A DNA stretch of 64,000 bases from positions 1 through 64,000 of the forward strand of contig JABDGP010000006.1 of NCBI GenBank assembly GCA_013285945.1, written 5' to 3'. Below the pieces are notes generated by a model, which was not told where the DNA came from, did no database searches, and saw only the letters and a list, made by a program, of their open reading frames with translations. Position numbers and translations under genes: made by a program. This document shows, one piece after another, positions 24,681-33,546 of this stretch. Every line of letters starts with the position of its first letter. Positions within the stretch are counted from its first letter, which is position 1. The stretch comes from Bacteroidota bacterium (GTDB taxonomy: Bacteria; Bacteroidota; Bacteroidia; Cytophagales; Cyclobacteriaceae).

Positions 24681-25637
24681 ATGCATAGCAATTCCTTCAA
24701 GGAAAGACTTTGGCCCGTAACTATTCTGCTGATTTCAGTTTTGTTGTATCAATGTTCCCCAAGGCAACTTCCCGATTCTCATTTTGCTGCCTGCTATCCG
24801 AATCATCCATACGACACGGTTTCTTACCAATGGAATGATCCGCCCGATTCACTCATCAAGTTGCTATCAAAGAAATATACCAACTATGGTTTGATGGTGG
24901 CAAACTCCGCAGACTTGCTTATTCCGCTTTGTGACTATGAACATGAAAAGATGCGATTACAGGATGACCCAAGCGCCTTGCAACGGGTTAAGGTTCTCGA
25001 GAAGAAGGAACGGATAGTGAATCGTATCAGCTTGTTTAGAGCGCAGGTAGCCGGTGTGGCTGCTGAATTGGATTGCGAGGGCGAGCGTGCCGACCAATTG
25101 AGTACATATCTTTCTAAAATGGAGAGCACTCAAACCAAAAACCTTACTGTGGCCTCTATTGTCTCCGGTGCTGTTGGCGGGGTTGCTGCCGCGCTTCTTT
25201 CCGGAAACCAATCAAAGGATGCAGCCATTGCAGGTGGTATTGGAAGTGCGGTATTGGGATTGATTTCGCTGTCATCCAATAAGAAAATCACTTTCAAACA
25301 CCCCCGCAACCTGCTTCGCGATGTGTGGTTTATCCCGCTGCGATCTAAAAATTATCCGCCAATGGTATGGAATATGTTGTCGCGTACCATGTTTAGCAAC
25401 AGCGGAGAATTCTCAGTGGCGTATTATGCCAGAAAAAGCTGGCAGAGCTATTGGGAATTAAAGCCTTCCGATAAAAAGTCGGCCAAGAAAGTCAAGTTGC
25501 TAATGAGTGAGGGAGGTTCGTACTCAGCAAATGAATTGAAACTAAGGGCGAACATGATTAATCAATTGCAAGCAGCGGTAAAATTGATTGACGAGGATGT
25601 TCAGGGACTGCTTTCCGAAATTTCTTCAGAGAAATAG
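24681..25637 (+). CDS. Unrecognised lipoprotein with glycine-zipper segment
   Basis: 318 residues. The signal (WPVTILLISVLLYQC) ends in a plausible lipobox cysteine. A Pro- and Tyr-rich region (CYPNHPYDTVSYQWNDPPDS) is followed by a helical, probably coiled segment (RVKVLEKKERIVNRISLFRA). Near residues 155-190 comes a glycine-zipper-like stretch (VSGAVGGVAAALLSG and IAGGIGSAVLGLISL) that could insert in a membrane. The C-terminal part is helical (LKLRANMINQLQAAVKLI). I do not recognise the family. It stands alone between a divergent phosphoesterase and a sugar isomerase-like gene. Confidence 0.65.
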   Translation: MHSNSFKERLWPVTILLISVLLYQCSPRQLPDSHFAACYPNHPYDTVSYQWNDPPDSLIKLLSKKYTNYGLMVANSADLLIPLCDYEHEKMRLQDDPSALQRVKVLEKKERIVNRISLFRAQVAGVAAELDCEGERADQLSTYLSKMESTQTKNLTVASIVSGAVGGVAAALLSGNQSKDAAIAGGIGSAVLGLISLSSNKKITFKHPRNLLRDVWFIPLRSKNYPPMVWNMLSRTMFSNSGEFSVAYYARKSWQSYWELKPSDKKSAKKVKLLMSEGGSYSANELKLRANMINQLQAAVKLIDEDVQGLLSEISSEK

Positions 25638-25742
25638 GTTAAGCGCTAAAATCCCTTAGATCTGACTCTTCCGATAATGTAAAAGTAGTTTTGTCTTTGA
25701 AGGGAAGCATCTATATTTATAGACATTCAAAAAAGAAATGCT

Positions 25743-26624
25743 ATGAAACGCAGGCAATTTATTCAAACCAGTGCGATGGCGGCAGCAGCCTTGGCACTCC
25801 CTTCTTTTTCATTTATTGAACCCCGAAGGAAAATCGGTCTTCAGTTGTACACCTTGCGGGATGTGATTTTTAAAGATGTAAATGGAGTTTTGAAACAAGT
25901 TGCCGATTTTGGTTATCAGGAATTAGAAGCCTTTAGTTACAACGACGGGAAGGTGTTTGGCAAACCCGTTGCCGAAGTTGCCAAGATGGTTAGCGATTTG
26001 GGAATGAAAATGCCGAGCGGCCATTATAGCACAGGGAGAATAAACCAGCCCAATAAGCCCGCTTCTGTCGGGACCCTTGTGAACGAATGGGAGAAAGCTG
26101 TTAGTGATGCAAAAATATTGGGGCAGGAAAATATGGTGATAGGGTACCTTGTGCCGGATGAACGAAAAACAATTGATGACTATAAACAGGTATGCGAGCT
26201 GCTTAACAAAAATGCCGAGATATGTAAGAAATATGGCATTCGTATCGGGTATCACAATCACGACTTTGAATTTATGCCAATCAATGGTCAGGTTCCTTAT
26301 GACCTTATGTTGAAAGAGTTAGATCCTAAGTTGGTAAGTATGGAATTGGATCTTTACTGGACCACCTTTGCTAACCACGATCCGCTTAAGTTATTCGCTG
26401 AGCACCCCGGCCGTTTTGAGCAATGGCATGTAAAGGACATGAGAAAGGACGATCGTAAGCTAAATGCCGATGTCGGTACCGGCACCATAGATTTCAAGGC
26501 AATTTTTGCCAAAGCAAAGGAAGCAGGCTTTAAACATTTCTATATCGAACACGATACTTTTCCTGGCTCCTCACTGGAAAGCGCTAAGGCTGACGCGCAG
26601 AACATTAAGTCAATTATTGGTTAG
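25743..26624 (+). CDS. Exported sugar phosphate isomerase/epimerase-like TIM barrel
   Basis: 293 residues. A twin-arginine-like leader (MKRRQFIQTSAMAAAALALP) precedes a xylose isomerase-like/AP endonuclease 2 TIM barrel. Metal-site residues are visible in order: LEAFSYND with Glu, RIGYHNHDFEF with His, VSMELDLYWTTF with Glu/Asp, EQWHVKDMRK with His, and FYIEHDTFPGS with the last Glu. In Bacteroidota such exported barrels act on periplasmic sugars or keto-sugars, often near carbohydrate loci; none lies here. The neighbours give no substrate clue. Confidence 0.85.
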   Translation: MKRRQFIQTSAMAAAALALPSFSFIEPRRKIGLQLYTLRDVIFKDVNGVLKQVADFGYQELEAFSYNDGKVFGKPVAEVAKMVSDLGMKMPSGHYSTGRINQPNKPASVGTLVNEWEKAVSDAKILGQENMVIGYLVPDERKTIDDYKQVCELLNKNAEICKKYGIRIGYHNHDFEFMPINGQVPYDLMLKELDPKLVSMELDLYWTTFANHDPLKLFAEHPGRFEQWHVKDMRKDDRKLNADVGTGTIDFKAIFAKAKEAGFKHFYIEHDTFPGSSLESAKADAQNIKSIIG

Positions 26625-26692
26625 CTAACGGGTTGAAATAGCTCTTAATAACTGTATTTGATTGCCTTCGCAATCGATTGAAATCATTTTTT

Positions 26693-26700
26693 TATCTTTG
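26693..26700 (+). promoter_or_regulatory. Putative -7 promoter element TATCTTTG
   Basis: It matches TAnnTTTG and lies 19 bp before the pckG ATG, excluding the longer open frame that begins at 26678. Confidence 0.6.
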
Positions 26701-26719
26701 CAGTCCTAATCGAATAATT

Positions 26720-28576
26720 ATGACTGAAACAATTAACCAGACGGCTACTTACCCGATTCATCACACTGTGCTGAAAAACTGGGTTCACCAAATTGCTGAC
26801 TTGTGTAAGCCTGATCATATCCATTGGTGCGATGGCTCGCAAGATGAGTACAACGAGATGTGCGAGCGATTGGTGAGGAAGGGTACATTCATCAAACTCA
26901 ATGAAGAAAAAAGGCCGAACAGTTATGCTTGTTTTTCCGACCCCAGTGATGTAGCAAGGGTAGAAGATCGCACGTTTATTTGTAGTCGTAAGAAAGAAGA
27001 TGCCGGGCCCACCAACAATTGGGTTGACCCTAAAGAAATGAAGCAGACGTTGAGCAAATTGCTCGATGGCTGTATGCAAGGCCGTACCATGTATGTGATT
27101 CCATTCAGCATGGGGCCGATTGGTTCAGATATTGCCCACATCGGTATTGAGATTACCGATTCGGAATACGTGGTTGCCAATATGCACCTGATGACACGAG
27201 TTGGCAATAAAGTGATTGATGCGCTGGGCGCGAAAGGCGAATTTGTGAAGTGTGTTCACACCAATGGTGCCCCGCTATTGCCAGGCCAAGCCGATACCAA
27301 ATGGCCATGCAATCCTACAACCAAATACATTGTTCATTATCCTGAGGAGCGATCAATCGTTTCTTATGGATCTGGCTATGGTGGCAACGCGCTCCTTGGA
27401 AAGAAATGTTTTGCATTGCGAATAGCCACAGTAATGGCTCAGGAAGAGGGCTGGCTGGCAGAACATATGCTTATTCTGGGTGTTGAAAGTCCTGATAAAG
27501 AAAAGACCTATGTAGCCGCTGCATTTCCCAGCGCTTGTGGCAAGACCAATTTTGCCATGCTGATTCCACCCAAAGAAATTGACGGCTGGAAGGTGACGAC
27601 TGTTGGCGATGATATTGCGTGGATCAAACCAGGAAAAGACGGTAAGCTATACGCCATCAATCCGGAGTTCGGTTATTTCGGAGTTGCTCCCGGTACCAAT
27701 AATAAGAGCAATCCTAATGCGATGAAAACGATCGCTAAGAATACGATTTTCACGAATGTGGCGATAACTGATGATGGCGATGTGTGGTGGGAAGGAATGA
27801 CAAAAGAAGCGCCTAAAAACCTGACAGATTGGAGAGGACATCGGTGGGATCCGGCGGCTGGCAAACCAGCGGCACATCCAAACGCCCGCTTCACGGCTCC
27901 GGCATCTCAATGTCCGAGCATTGACAGTGAGTGGGAGAATCCTAATGGTGTGCCGATAAGTGCTTTTATTTTTGGAGGAAGACGAAGCAATACAATCCCA
28001 TTGATCTATCAGGCCCATAACTGGAATTACGGTGTATATCTGGCAGCAACGATGGGATCTGAAATGACCGCTGCGGCTTTTGGTGAAATAGGCAAAGTGC
28101 GACGCGATCCGTTTGCCATGTTGCCTTTCTGCGGATACCACATGGGCGACTATTTTAATCACTGGTTGCAATTTGGACGCGACATTCCAAATCCGCCCCG
28201 AATCTTTGGCGTGAACTGGTTTCGCAAAGATGAAAATGGAAATTTTTTGTGGCCAGGCTTTGGTGATAATATGCGTGTACTTCGGTGGATTGTAGAAAAA
28301 GTGAGGGGTAAATCAAATGCTGTTGAGAGCCCTATCGGCTGGATGCCGCATTTTGAAGATATTGATTGGTCTGGCCTCGACTTTACAAAGCAGCAATTTG
28401 ATCAGATCATGCACATCGACCGGGAGCAATGGAAGACTGAACTGCACTCGCACGCCGAGCTTTTCGGCCGGATGTATGATAAGCTGCCTAAGGAATTCAT
28501 TTTCATGCGTGAGTTACTGCTTTCCAGTCTATGGCGTTCTCCTGAAAAATGGAGTGTTGAGCCTGAAGTAGATTAA
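26720..28576 (+). CDS. pckG: Phosphoenolpyruvate carboxykinase, GTP-dependent
   Basis: 618 residues, normal for the GTP family. It interconverts oxaloacetate and phosphoenolpyruvate, the entry step to gluconeogenesis or a CO2-fixing anaplerotic step. Visible: [13 protein letters not shown] near the N-terminus, the R-loop [30 protein letters not shown]-type stretch, the kinase 1a P-loop [13 protein letters not shown], the kinase 2 [12 protein letters not shown] segment, and the guanine-site [16 protein letters not shown]. The ATG at 26720 follows a perfect -7 box; the 14 extra codons upstream overlap that promoter. A terminator 31 bp downstream makes it monocistronic. Confidence 0.96.
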   Translation: MTETINQTATYPIHHTVLKNWVHQIADLCKPDHIHWCDGSQDEYNEMCERLVRKGTFIKLNEEKRPNSYACFSDPSDVARVEDRTFICSRKKEDAGPTNNWVDPKEMKQTLSKLLDGCMQGRTMYVIPFSMGPIGSDIAHIGIEITDSEYVVANMHLMTRVGNKVIDALGAKGEFVKCVHTNGAPLLPGQADTKWPCNPTTKYIVHYPEERSIVSYGSGYGGNALLGKKCFALRIATVMAQEEGWLAEHMLILGVESPDKEKTYVAAAFPSACGKTNFAMLIPPKEIDGWKVTTVGDDIAWIKPGKDGKLYAINPEFGYFGVAPGTNNKSNPNAMKTIAKNTIFTNVAITDDGDVWWEGMTKEAPKNLTDWRGHRWDPAAGKPAAHPNARFTAPASQCPSIDSEWENPNGVPISAFIFGGRRSNTIPLIYQAHNWNYGVYLAATMGSEMTAAAFGEIGKVRRDPFAMLPFCGYHMGDYFNHWLQFGRDIPNPPRIFGVNWFRKDENGNFLWPGFGDNMRVLRWIVEKVRGKSNAVESPIGWMPHFEDIDWSGLDFTKQQFDQIMHIDREQWKTELHSHAELFGRMYDKLPKEFIFMRELLLSSLWRSPEKWSVEPEVD

Positions 28577-28606
28577 CCTAAAATTGGATGGATTATACAA
28601 ATCTTT

Positions 28607-28634
28607 GAAAGCCACCCGGTGGCTTTCTTTTTTT
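28607..28634 (+). terminator. Rho-independent terminator after pckG
   Basis: GAAAGCCACC at 28607-28616 pairs with GGTGGCTTTC at 28618-28627, a nearly perfect hairpin followed by a run of seven or more T residues. Confidence 0.9.
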
Positions 28635-28675
28635 GACCATTTATAACAACTCGTTTAATCTGTGCGTTGATTTAG

Positions 28676-28683
28676 TATTTTTG
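28676..28683 (+). promoter_or_regulatory. Putative -7 promoter element TATTTTTG
   Basis: It matches TAnnTTTG and lies 17 bp before the ATG of the following barrel gene. Confidence 0.55.
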
Positions 28684-28700
28684 CGCCAAAATAAATTGAT

Positions 28701-29387
28701 ATGAAGATTCTGAAGAGTGTAGCGGTGATTGGTTTTATATTCGGGATGTCTCATCTTGGGTTAGCCCAAAAAATTGAACTTGGAGTAAAAGCCGGAGCGA
28801 ACTTTAACGGTCTAAACCTTAGTTCTGGCGGAAAGTTAGTAACGACAAGATATAACACCCGCGTCGGGTTTCATCTTGGCGGCTATATGTCGATAAGGAT
28901 TAAAAGTCTGGCGCTTCAGCCTGAGCTTATTTTTTCACAGCAAGGACAAAATTTTACAACCCCCTATTGGTCAAACCTCAGCACCACACTTAACTATATT
29001 AACCTTCCGGTGATCTTTAAATATCATCCTACCAACTGGCTGAACTTACAAGTAGGGCCGCAACTGGGTTATTTGATCAGTTCAAAGGGAGATGTCTTGT
29101 CTACCGTTGGAAACCCTCCAACGCTGGGACTAGCTGCCTCAGGAAAAAACTTAAAAGATTATACCAACCCTCTCGATTTCTCGATCGCTTTTGGAATGGG
29201 AATTGATTTGCCTTTAGGATTGAGCCTTACAGCACGCTACAACATGGGTGTTACAAATGTCAATAAGTACTGGGGTAGCACAAATTTGCCTCCGGGAAAC
29301 ATAACACCTTCCTTCAGCACAGCCAATACCCAAAACCAGGTATTTCAATTATCCCTTGGGTATAAGTTGAGGTCGTTCGGAAAATAA
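28701..29387 (+). CDS. PorT-like outer-membrane beta-barrel protein
   Basis: 228 residues. A signal peptide (MKILKSVAVIGFIFGMSHLG, then LAQ) precedes KIELGVKAGANFNGLNL, the classic opening of the Bacteroidota outer membrane beta-barrel family. Further strands are FHLGGYMSIRIKSLALQPEL, TLNYINLPVIFKYHPTNWLN, LQVGPQLGYLISS, LDFSIAFGMGIDLPLGLSLT and FQLSLGYKLRSF at the C-terminus. Function unknown; members serve as small porins or T9SS-linked barrels. Its own -7 box lies upstream and the pckG terminator isolates it from the preceding gene. Confidence 0.8.
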   Translation: MKILKSVAVIGFIFGMSHLGLAQKIELGVKAGANFNGLNLSSGGKLVTTRYNTRVGFHLGGYMSIRIKSLALQPELIFSQQGQNFTTPYWSNLSTTLNYINLPVIFKYHPTNWLNLQVGPQLGYLISSKGDVLSTVGNPPTLGLAASGKNLKDYTNPLDFSIAFGMGIDLPLGLSLTARYNMGVTNVNKYWGSTNLPPGNITPSFSTANTQNQVFQLSLGYKLRSFGK

Positions 29388-29437
29388 TTTTCATTACTGA
29401 GAAGAGCCTGAGCTGGTGGTTTTTATTAGCTTCAATC

Positions 29438-29989
29438 ATGCTTTTGAATATTCCTGAACGAATTGAAACCGAAAGACTGTGGCTTATAAAATTCAGTTTT
29501 CAGGATGCTGAGGAAATTTTTTACAGCTATGCGAGTAAGCCAGCAGCTACAAAATATATGGCTTGGCCAACCCACCAAAGCATTAAGGATACCCATGATT
29601 TTTTGAGCTATGCTGTTCATGGTTGGCAAAAAGGAACCGATTACTCTTTTGGAATCCGAATGAAAAACCCAAACCGGTTGATTGGGAGTTGTGGTTTGAT
29701 GAATGACGGTGGGAGGATTCAATTCGGGTACATTCTAAGCCCACAGCACTGGGGCAAGGGCTACGCAACAGAAGCTACAACGGCGATGCTTGATCAAGTT
29801 AAATCCAATACGGAGATATATCGCATTCATACTTTTGTAGATGTTGAGAATACGGCTTCGGCTAACGTACTGAAAAAATGTGGATTGATAGAAGAGGCTT
29901 TGTTAGAGAAATGGTTTCGGTTTCCTAATCAGGATAGTCAGCCTAAAGATTGCCGCCACTTTCGGCTGCCGTTGACTAATAGCTGGTAG
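29438..29989 (+). CDS. GNAT family N-acetyltransferase (RimJ/RimL-like)
   Basis: 183 residues. The RimJ-type GNAT pattern is clear: LNIPERIETERLWLIKFS at the start, YGFGIRMKNPNRLIGSCGLM-like central strands, GYILSPQHWGKGYATEATTA with the acetyl-CoA pyrophosphate loop (Gln/Gly-x-Gly-x-Ala type) and FVDVENTASANVLKKCGLIE in the last third. It acetylates an amine, possibly a protein N-terminus, antibiotic or small metabolite. It ends in a 14-base tail-to-tail overlap with the permease gene. Confidence 0.85.
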   Translation: MLLNIPERIETERLWLIKFSFQDAEEIFYSYASKPAATKYMAWPTHQSIKDTHDFLSYAVHGWQKGTDYSFGIRMKNPNRLIGSCGLMNDGGRIQFGYILSPQHWGKGYATEATTAMLDQVKSNTEIYRIHTFVDVENTASANVLKKCGLIEEALLEKWFRFPNQDSQPKDCRHFRLPLTNSW

Positions 29990-31649
29990 CTAATTTGCTC
30001 CTTTTTCGGCTATAGCCAAAGTAAATGCTTAAGCCCAAGGCCATCCAAATAAAAAATACCATCCAGCTTCTTGCCGGAATTTCGATCATCAGGTACAAGC
30101 AAAACAACATACCCATAACTGGAATAAAGGAGAGCTTTCGTAAAAAGGTAAGCACTGTAATTACTACAGCAGTAAGCAGGAAAATCAAAAACAAGACCTC
30201 CTGATGTGACTCGTGGCTGATATTGTAAAATGCGTCGGTTATTCGGGTGGAGTAACCATAAATAAAAACCAGCAACAGGAGAGGTACAATCCATTGCCCG
30301 TTAATGTGCGGCATGTGAAAAGATTTATCGCCCGCTGCTTTTTGTCTTCGCGGCAGATTCATTACACCTGCGCACACCAGCACGAAGGCGAATAATGTCC
30401 CAATGCTGCATAAATCTGTTACTATAGAAATATCTACAAACAATGCCGGAATAGCCACGGCAAATCCGGTTACGACAGTTGCAAATGAAGGTGTATGAAA
30501 TTTTGGATGAATGGTGGCGAATTTGCGAGGCAATAACCCGTCACGACTCATACTCATCCATATCCGGGGTTGCCCAATCTGGAAAACAAGCATCACACTG
30601 GTGGCAGCCACTACTGCGCTTACAGAAATGATGTAGCCAACTTTCTGCAAATGGATTTTGTCAAACACATAAGCCAAAGGATCGGCCACTCCTTTGAACT
30701 CTGAATAATTGACCATACCTGTGATAACCAATGTAACTATCACGTAAATCAACGTGCAAATGAGCAGTGAGTAGATCATTCCCTTTGGCAGATCACGCTG
30801 CGGGTTAGCGCACTCTTCGGCTGTTGTGGAGATGGCATCGAAACCGATGTAAGCAAAGAAGATGGCAGACACGCCTTGTAAAACTCCGGTGAAGCCATTG
30901 GGCATGAAAGGCGTCCAATTATCTGTTGTTATATAAAATGCACCTATAGCCACTACAAAAGCCAGTACTACCAACTTGAGCGCTACCATAAAGTTTGCGC
31001 TTTTCTTGCTCTCCCTCATGCCGATATAGGCGAGAATAGTGATCAGGATTACAATGGTAAATGCGGGGACGTTTATTATTAACCGATAGCCGCCAATCAT
31101 GGGTGCTGTTGCCCACGCCAATCCTTCAGTTGTTTTTCCCTGAGTGACGGCTGCATCATAAAGCATGTGTGCCGTCTTTGGGTCTGTGATGAGCCAACCG
31201 GGTAAGTGGAGATGAATTCCTTCCAGCAAGTTGACAAAATAGCTGCTCCACGAAATGGATACCACGACATTGCCTATTGCATACTCCAAAATCAAAGCCC
31301 AACCTATCACCCATGCCGCAATCTCTCCGATGGTCACGTACGAATAGGTGTAGGCGCTCCCTGCTACAGGCACCCGCGAAGCGAATTCTGCATAACAGAG
31401 CGCCGTAAATCCGCAGGCGACAGTGATAATCAAAAACAGAAATACAACGCCCGGCCCGCCTGAGTAAGCAGCCTGACCAATAGTAGAGAAAATGCCGGCT
31501 CCTATTACAGCAGCAATGCCCATGGAGGTAAGATCGCGAACACCCAAAACCTTTCGCAGCTCAGCACTTTCATGCCCGTGAGCATCACGCGAGTGCGCGT
31601 CCTTTAAAATTGCTGTCAATGATTTTTTCCTAAGAAGGGAACGGAGCAT
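29976..31649 (-). CDS. APC superfamily amino acid permease (cationic amino acid transporter type)
   Basis: 557 residues with about 14 membrane segments. It opens with a cytosolic leader (MLRSLLRKKSLTAILKDAHS) and then VRDLTSMGIAAVIGAGIFST, the substrate-binding first helix with the GAGIF motif of APC transporters. Other typical stretches are YAEFASRVPVAGSAYTYSYV, GWALILEYAIGNVVVSISWS and FFAYIGFDAISTTAEECANP. The closest described group is the CAT/YfnA type, which imports amino acids by proton coupling. Specificity cannot be read from sequence. The start lies about 95 bp from the end of the upstream SRPBCC gene. Confidence 0.9.
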   Translation of the reverse strand: MLRSLLRKKSLTAILKDAHSRDAHGHESAELRKVLGVRDLTSMGIAAVIGAGIFSTIGQAAYSGGPGVVFLFLIITVACGFTALCYAEFASRVPVAGSAYTYSYVTIGEIAAWVIGWALILEYAIGNVVVSISWSSYFVNLLEGIHLHLPGWLITDPKTAHMLYDAAVTQGKTTEGLAWATAPMIGGYRLIINVPAFTIVILITILAYIGMRESKKSANFMVALKLVVLAFVVAIGAFYITTDNWTPFMPNGFTGVLQGVSAIFFAYIGFDAISTTAEECANPQRDLPKGMIYSLLICTLIYVIVTLVITGMVNYSEFKGVADPLAYVFDKIHLQKVGYIISVSAVVAATSVMLVFQIGQPRIWMSMSRDGLLPRKFATIHPKFHTPSFATVVTGFAVAIPALFVDISIVTDLCSIGTLFAFVLVCAGVMNLPRRQKAAGDKSFHMPHINGQWIVPLLLLVFIYGYSTRITDAFYNISHESHQEVLFLIFLLTAVVITVLTFLRKLSFIPVMGMLFCLYLMIEIPARSWMVFFIWMALGLSIYFGYSRKRSKLATSY

Positions 31650-31743
31650 TAGAATGATTTTCAGGCGACAAAATAGCGAAAATTATCTCCTGAAAAGGTG
31701 CAAGTTGAAATTTGAAGCCGTTATCCCGACTTTGGCTACAGTC

Positions 31744-32172
31744 CTAAACTTTCTCTACCAATTCTTTTATTGTGTTGAGTACCATTGCCCAGTTTTTTTC
31801 AGAATGTTCACGCGCCTCTTCCGATTTGCAGTTGTCTTGCGTGAGCGTAAATTTAGTTTTTCCGTTCCCTTCTGTGAGATTGTAAGTGACAACTTGATAA
31901 TTCTCTGGTTTGTCTTCATGGCCGGAAAAATTGCTCCAGTAATTATACCTCAGCGTCTTTTCCTTGTCAATTTGAAGGATGGTCCCTTTGTCTTCATAGG
32001 GTTTGCCTTCCCAAACACCGGTGAATTTAATCGGGCTACCGACTTTCCAGTCGGAGATGGCATCTGTTCCGAACAGATATTTTTTGATCTGAACCGGATT
32101 GATGAGAGCATCCCACACTTTGCTTTTGGGTGCGTTGATTTCGATTGATGCCGTGCAAATAATGTTGGTCAT
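31744..32172 (-). CDS. SRPBCC (AHSA1-like) domain protein
   Basis: 142 residues, one START-like fold with a hydrophobic ligand cavity. The AHSA1 pattern is visible: CTASIEINAPKSKVWDALIN at the start, IKKYLFGTDAISDWKVGSPI, FTGVWEGKPYEDKGTILQID and ENYQVVTYNLTEGNGKTKFT, with a final helix (WAMVLNTIKELVEKV). Proteins of this type often bind small hydrophobic molecules or sit in stress clusters controlled by ArsR or WYL regulators. It is the last gene of a tight minus-strand unit, one base after the DHFR-like gene. Confidence 0.88.
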   Translation of the reverse strand: MTNIICTASIEINAPKSKVWDALINPVQIKKYLFGTDAISDWKVGSPIKFTGVWEGKPYEDKGTILQIDKEKTLRYNYWSNFSGHEDKPENYQVVTYNLTEGNGKTKFTLTQDNCKSEEAREHSEKNWAMVLNTIKELVEKV

Positions 32173-32173
32173 G

Positions 32174-32704
32174 TTAATTGGTTTTAGATTTTAGTTCTCC
32201 TTCGTATTTATAAATCATAGATATGTAGCCTTCGTTTGGCGTAGACCGCATCAAGCTGAAATGTTGTCGTTGCTCAATGTTCTGAAAGAGTGGTTTGCCC
32301 TTGCCCAATAAAACAGGGACAAGGCCGAGCCACAATTCATCTACCAGTCCTGCATTGATAAGCGTGGTGGCCAGATTTGCCCCTCCGAAGAACCAGATGT
32401 CTTTTCCGCTCTCTTTTTTAATGCTGACTACTTTATTTACAACGTCACCACCGATCAAGTGAATATTATCACCTTCTATTTTCTTAAGTGAATTGGAAAA
32501 GACGTAGTACTTCTTTCCTGGAAAGGCAGTAATGCCCATCAATTCAAAGCTTTTACGACCAAAAAAGAGAGTATCGATCCGTTCAAGGAAAGCACCCATT
32601 TCTGTTTGAGAAGGTGGCGGGCACCAATCGAACTCTCCGTTGGCTCCTTCAATGAAACCATCTAAGCTTATGGCAACCCCAAGAATAACTTTTCTCATCG
32701 TCAA
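32174..32704 (-). CDS. DHFR-like (RibD C-terminal domain) reductase
   Basis: 176 residues. It has the dihydrofolate reductase/RibD C-terminal fold: MRKVILGVAISLDGFIEGAN at the start, the IDTLFFGRKSFELMGI segment, KKYYVFSNSLKKIEGDN, VSIKKESGKDIWFFGGANLA with the nucleotide-binding GG, and LVDELWLGLVPVLLGKGKPL. Family members are pyrimidine or general NADPH-dependent reductases; stand-alone copies in Bacteroidota are of unknown substrate and are not folate DHFR. It sits two bases from the next gene on either side, within the WYL-associated unit. Confidence 0.88.
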   Translation of the reverse strand: MTMRKVILGVAISLDGFIEGANGEFDWCPPPSQTEMGAFLERIDTLFFGRKSFELMGITAFPGKKYYVFSNSLKKIEGDNIHLIGGDVVNKVVSIKKESGKDIWFFGGANLATTLINAGLVDELWLGLVPVLLGKGKPLFQNIEQRQHFSLMRSTPNEGYISMIYKYEGELKSKTN

Positions 32705-32706
32705 GT

Positions 32707-32922
32707 TTAATTTTCCAGTTCAGCACAGCTAAATCCGTAATTAGTTAGCAATTGAATAGCAGCTTTAGGGCTTGCTGTAGGTGAGACGATCCGAAGGATT
32801 TTATCGCAATCATCCAACGCAAAATTCCATCGGCCCTTGCCGGCAAAAGAGTCGAGCAGCGGCTTGAGTCTTTTTACACTTTCAGGTGATTCCACCGAGG
32901 TTTTAAAAACAAGTACTTCCAT
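32707..32922 (-). CDS. Small ferredoxin-fold-like conserved protein, 71 aa
   Basis: ATG at 32922 gives a 71-residue protein; the frame is open further but overlaps the microprotein gene upstream. The reading MEVLVFKTSVESPESVKRLK, then DSFAGKGRWNFALDDCDKIL and a final NYGFSCAELEN helix, has the beta-alpha-beta order of small heavy-metal-associated or ferredoxin-like folds, but no CXXC metal motif. I recall similar short proteins in Bacteroidota but no named family. It lies two bases before the DHFR-like gene, in one unit with it. Confidence 0.7.
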   Translation of the reverse strand: MEVLVFKTSVESPESVKRLKPLLDSFAGKGRWNFALDDCDKILRIVSPTASPKAAIQLLTNYGFSCAELEN

Positions 32923-32924
32923 TT

Positions 32925-33020
32925 TTAAATCGAAAAAATGATGAACATAGCTACTGCAGCTACCACGATGCCCGCTAGTAGTAAAGGCCATTTGAAATTC
33001 AATGTGTTATCTGATTCCAA
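32925..33020 (-). CDS. One-helix membrane microprotein, 31 aa
   Basis: A TTG at 33020, inside the last codons of the GyrI-like gene, opens 31 codons ending at TAA 32925. The product is a short polar start (ESDNTLNFKW) followed by a single transmembrane helix (PLLLAGIVVAAVAMFIIFSI). It ends two bases before the start codon of the 71-residue gene and overlaps the preceding stop by 14 bases, so spacing is that of a coupled operon gene. Very small single-span proteins often modulate transporters or sensors; no role can be assigned. Confidence 0.5.
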   Translation of the reverse strand: MESDNTLNFKWPLLLAGIVVAAVAMFIIFSI

Positions 33021-33459
33021 TTTGAATTTCGGTTACGTTAGCTTCCGGATGAATGAAGTCGGCATTAATGTAAAGTTCCCGGTTGACCGCCACGGACTGT
33101 AGTTTATTCTCAGAGATGAAATTCATCGCCTTGGCATACGTACTTAGCATATCAAGCCAGCCACCCTCATGGATCACCGAAACGCATTTAAAAGGCTCGG
33201 TGCGTTTGAAGTGAAATTTGCCATCGTAATCGTTGACAACTGTCGCTACCGGCAAGGCAACTTCAAGCGTAAAACTTTGGGTTTCATCGCCGGTGAATCC
33301 AAAGTAGTGCCAGTGAATCGGGCCGGTAGGGTGGATGTCAAGCTTAACGGATTCTTTGAAAAGCTTCTTGGCTACGGGCACAAAACCCGCCAGTTCATTC
33401 ACTTTAGTTTCTGTTCTGAAGAAAAGAAAATTGACGGGCTTGACTTCTTTGATCTGCAT
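33007..33459 (-). CDS. GyrI-like (effector-binding domain) protein
   Basis: 150 residues. It shows the GyrI/BmrR ligand-binding fold: MQIKEVKPVNFLFFRTETKV, a central helix (FVPVAKKLFKESVKLDI), HPTGPIHWHYFGFTGDETQS, FTLEVALPVATVVNDYDG and FKCVSVIHEGGWLDMLSTYA. Such domains bind amphipathic small molecules either alone or fused to regulators; this one has no DNA-binding part. It is the first gene of the minus-strand unit and its start lies about 35 bp from the nearer of two TGACA-type palindromic sites, so it is the probable first target of the WYL regulator upstream. Confidence 0.82.
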   Translation of the reverse strand: MQIKEVKPVNFLFFRTETKVNELAGFVPVAKKLFKESVKLDIHPTGPIHWHYFGFTGDETQSFTLEVALPVATVVNDYDGKFHFKRTEPFKCVSVIHEGGWLDMLSTYAKAMNFISENKLQSVAVNRELYINADFIHPEANVTEIQIGIR

Positions 33460-33493
33460 ATCTTAAATTTTATGCTAATCAACGACCGACACA

Positions 33494-33515
33494 TGACAGC
33501 CCTATGGCAACAGAA
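33494..33515. promoter_or_regulatory. Putative operator, site 1 (TGACA-N6-TGGCA)
   Basis: TGACAGCCCTATGGCA followed by ACAGAA. It matches site 2 in all but three bases over 22 positions, and the half-sites TGACA and TGGCA are inverted, as expected for a dimeric regulator. It lies upstream of the GyrI-like gene. Confidence 0.55.
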
Positions 33516-33546
33516 AAAATCTGTTTCGAGATTTTTTTGAAAACTG

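Noticed and set aside
27647-28171. 174-codon minus-strand frame opposite pckG
   Set aside because: Antisense to the conserved catalytic part of PEP carboxykinase; no plausible product.
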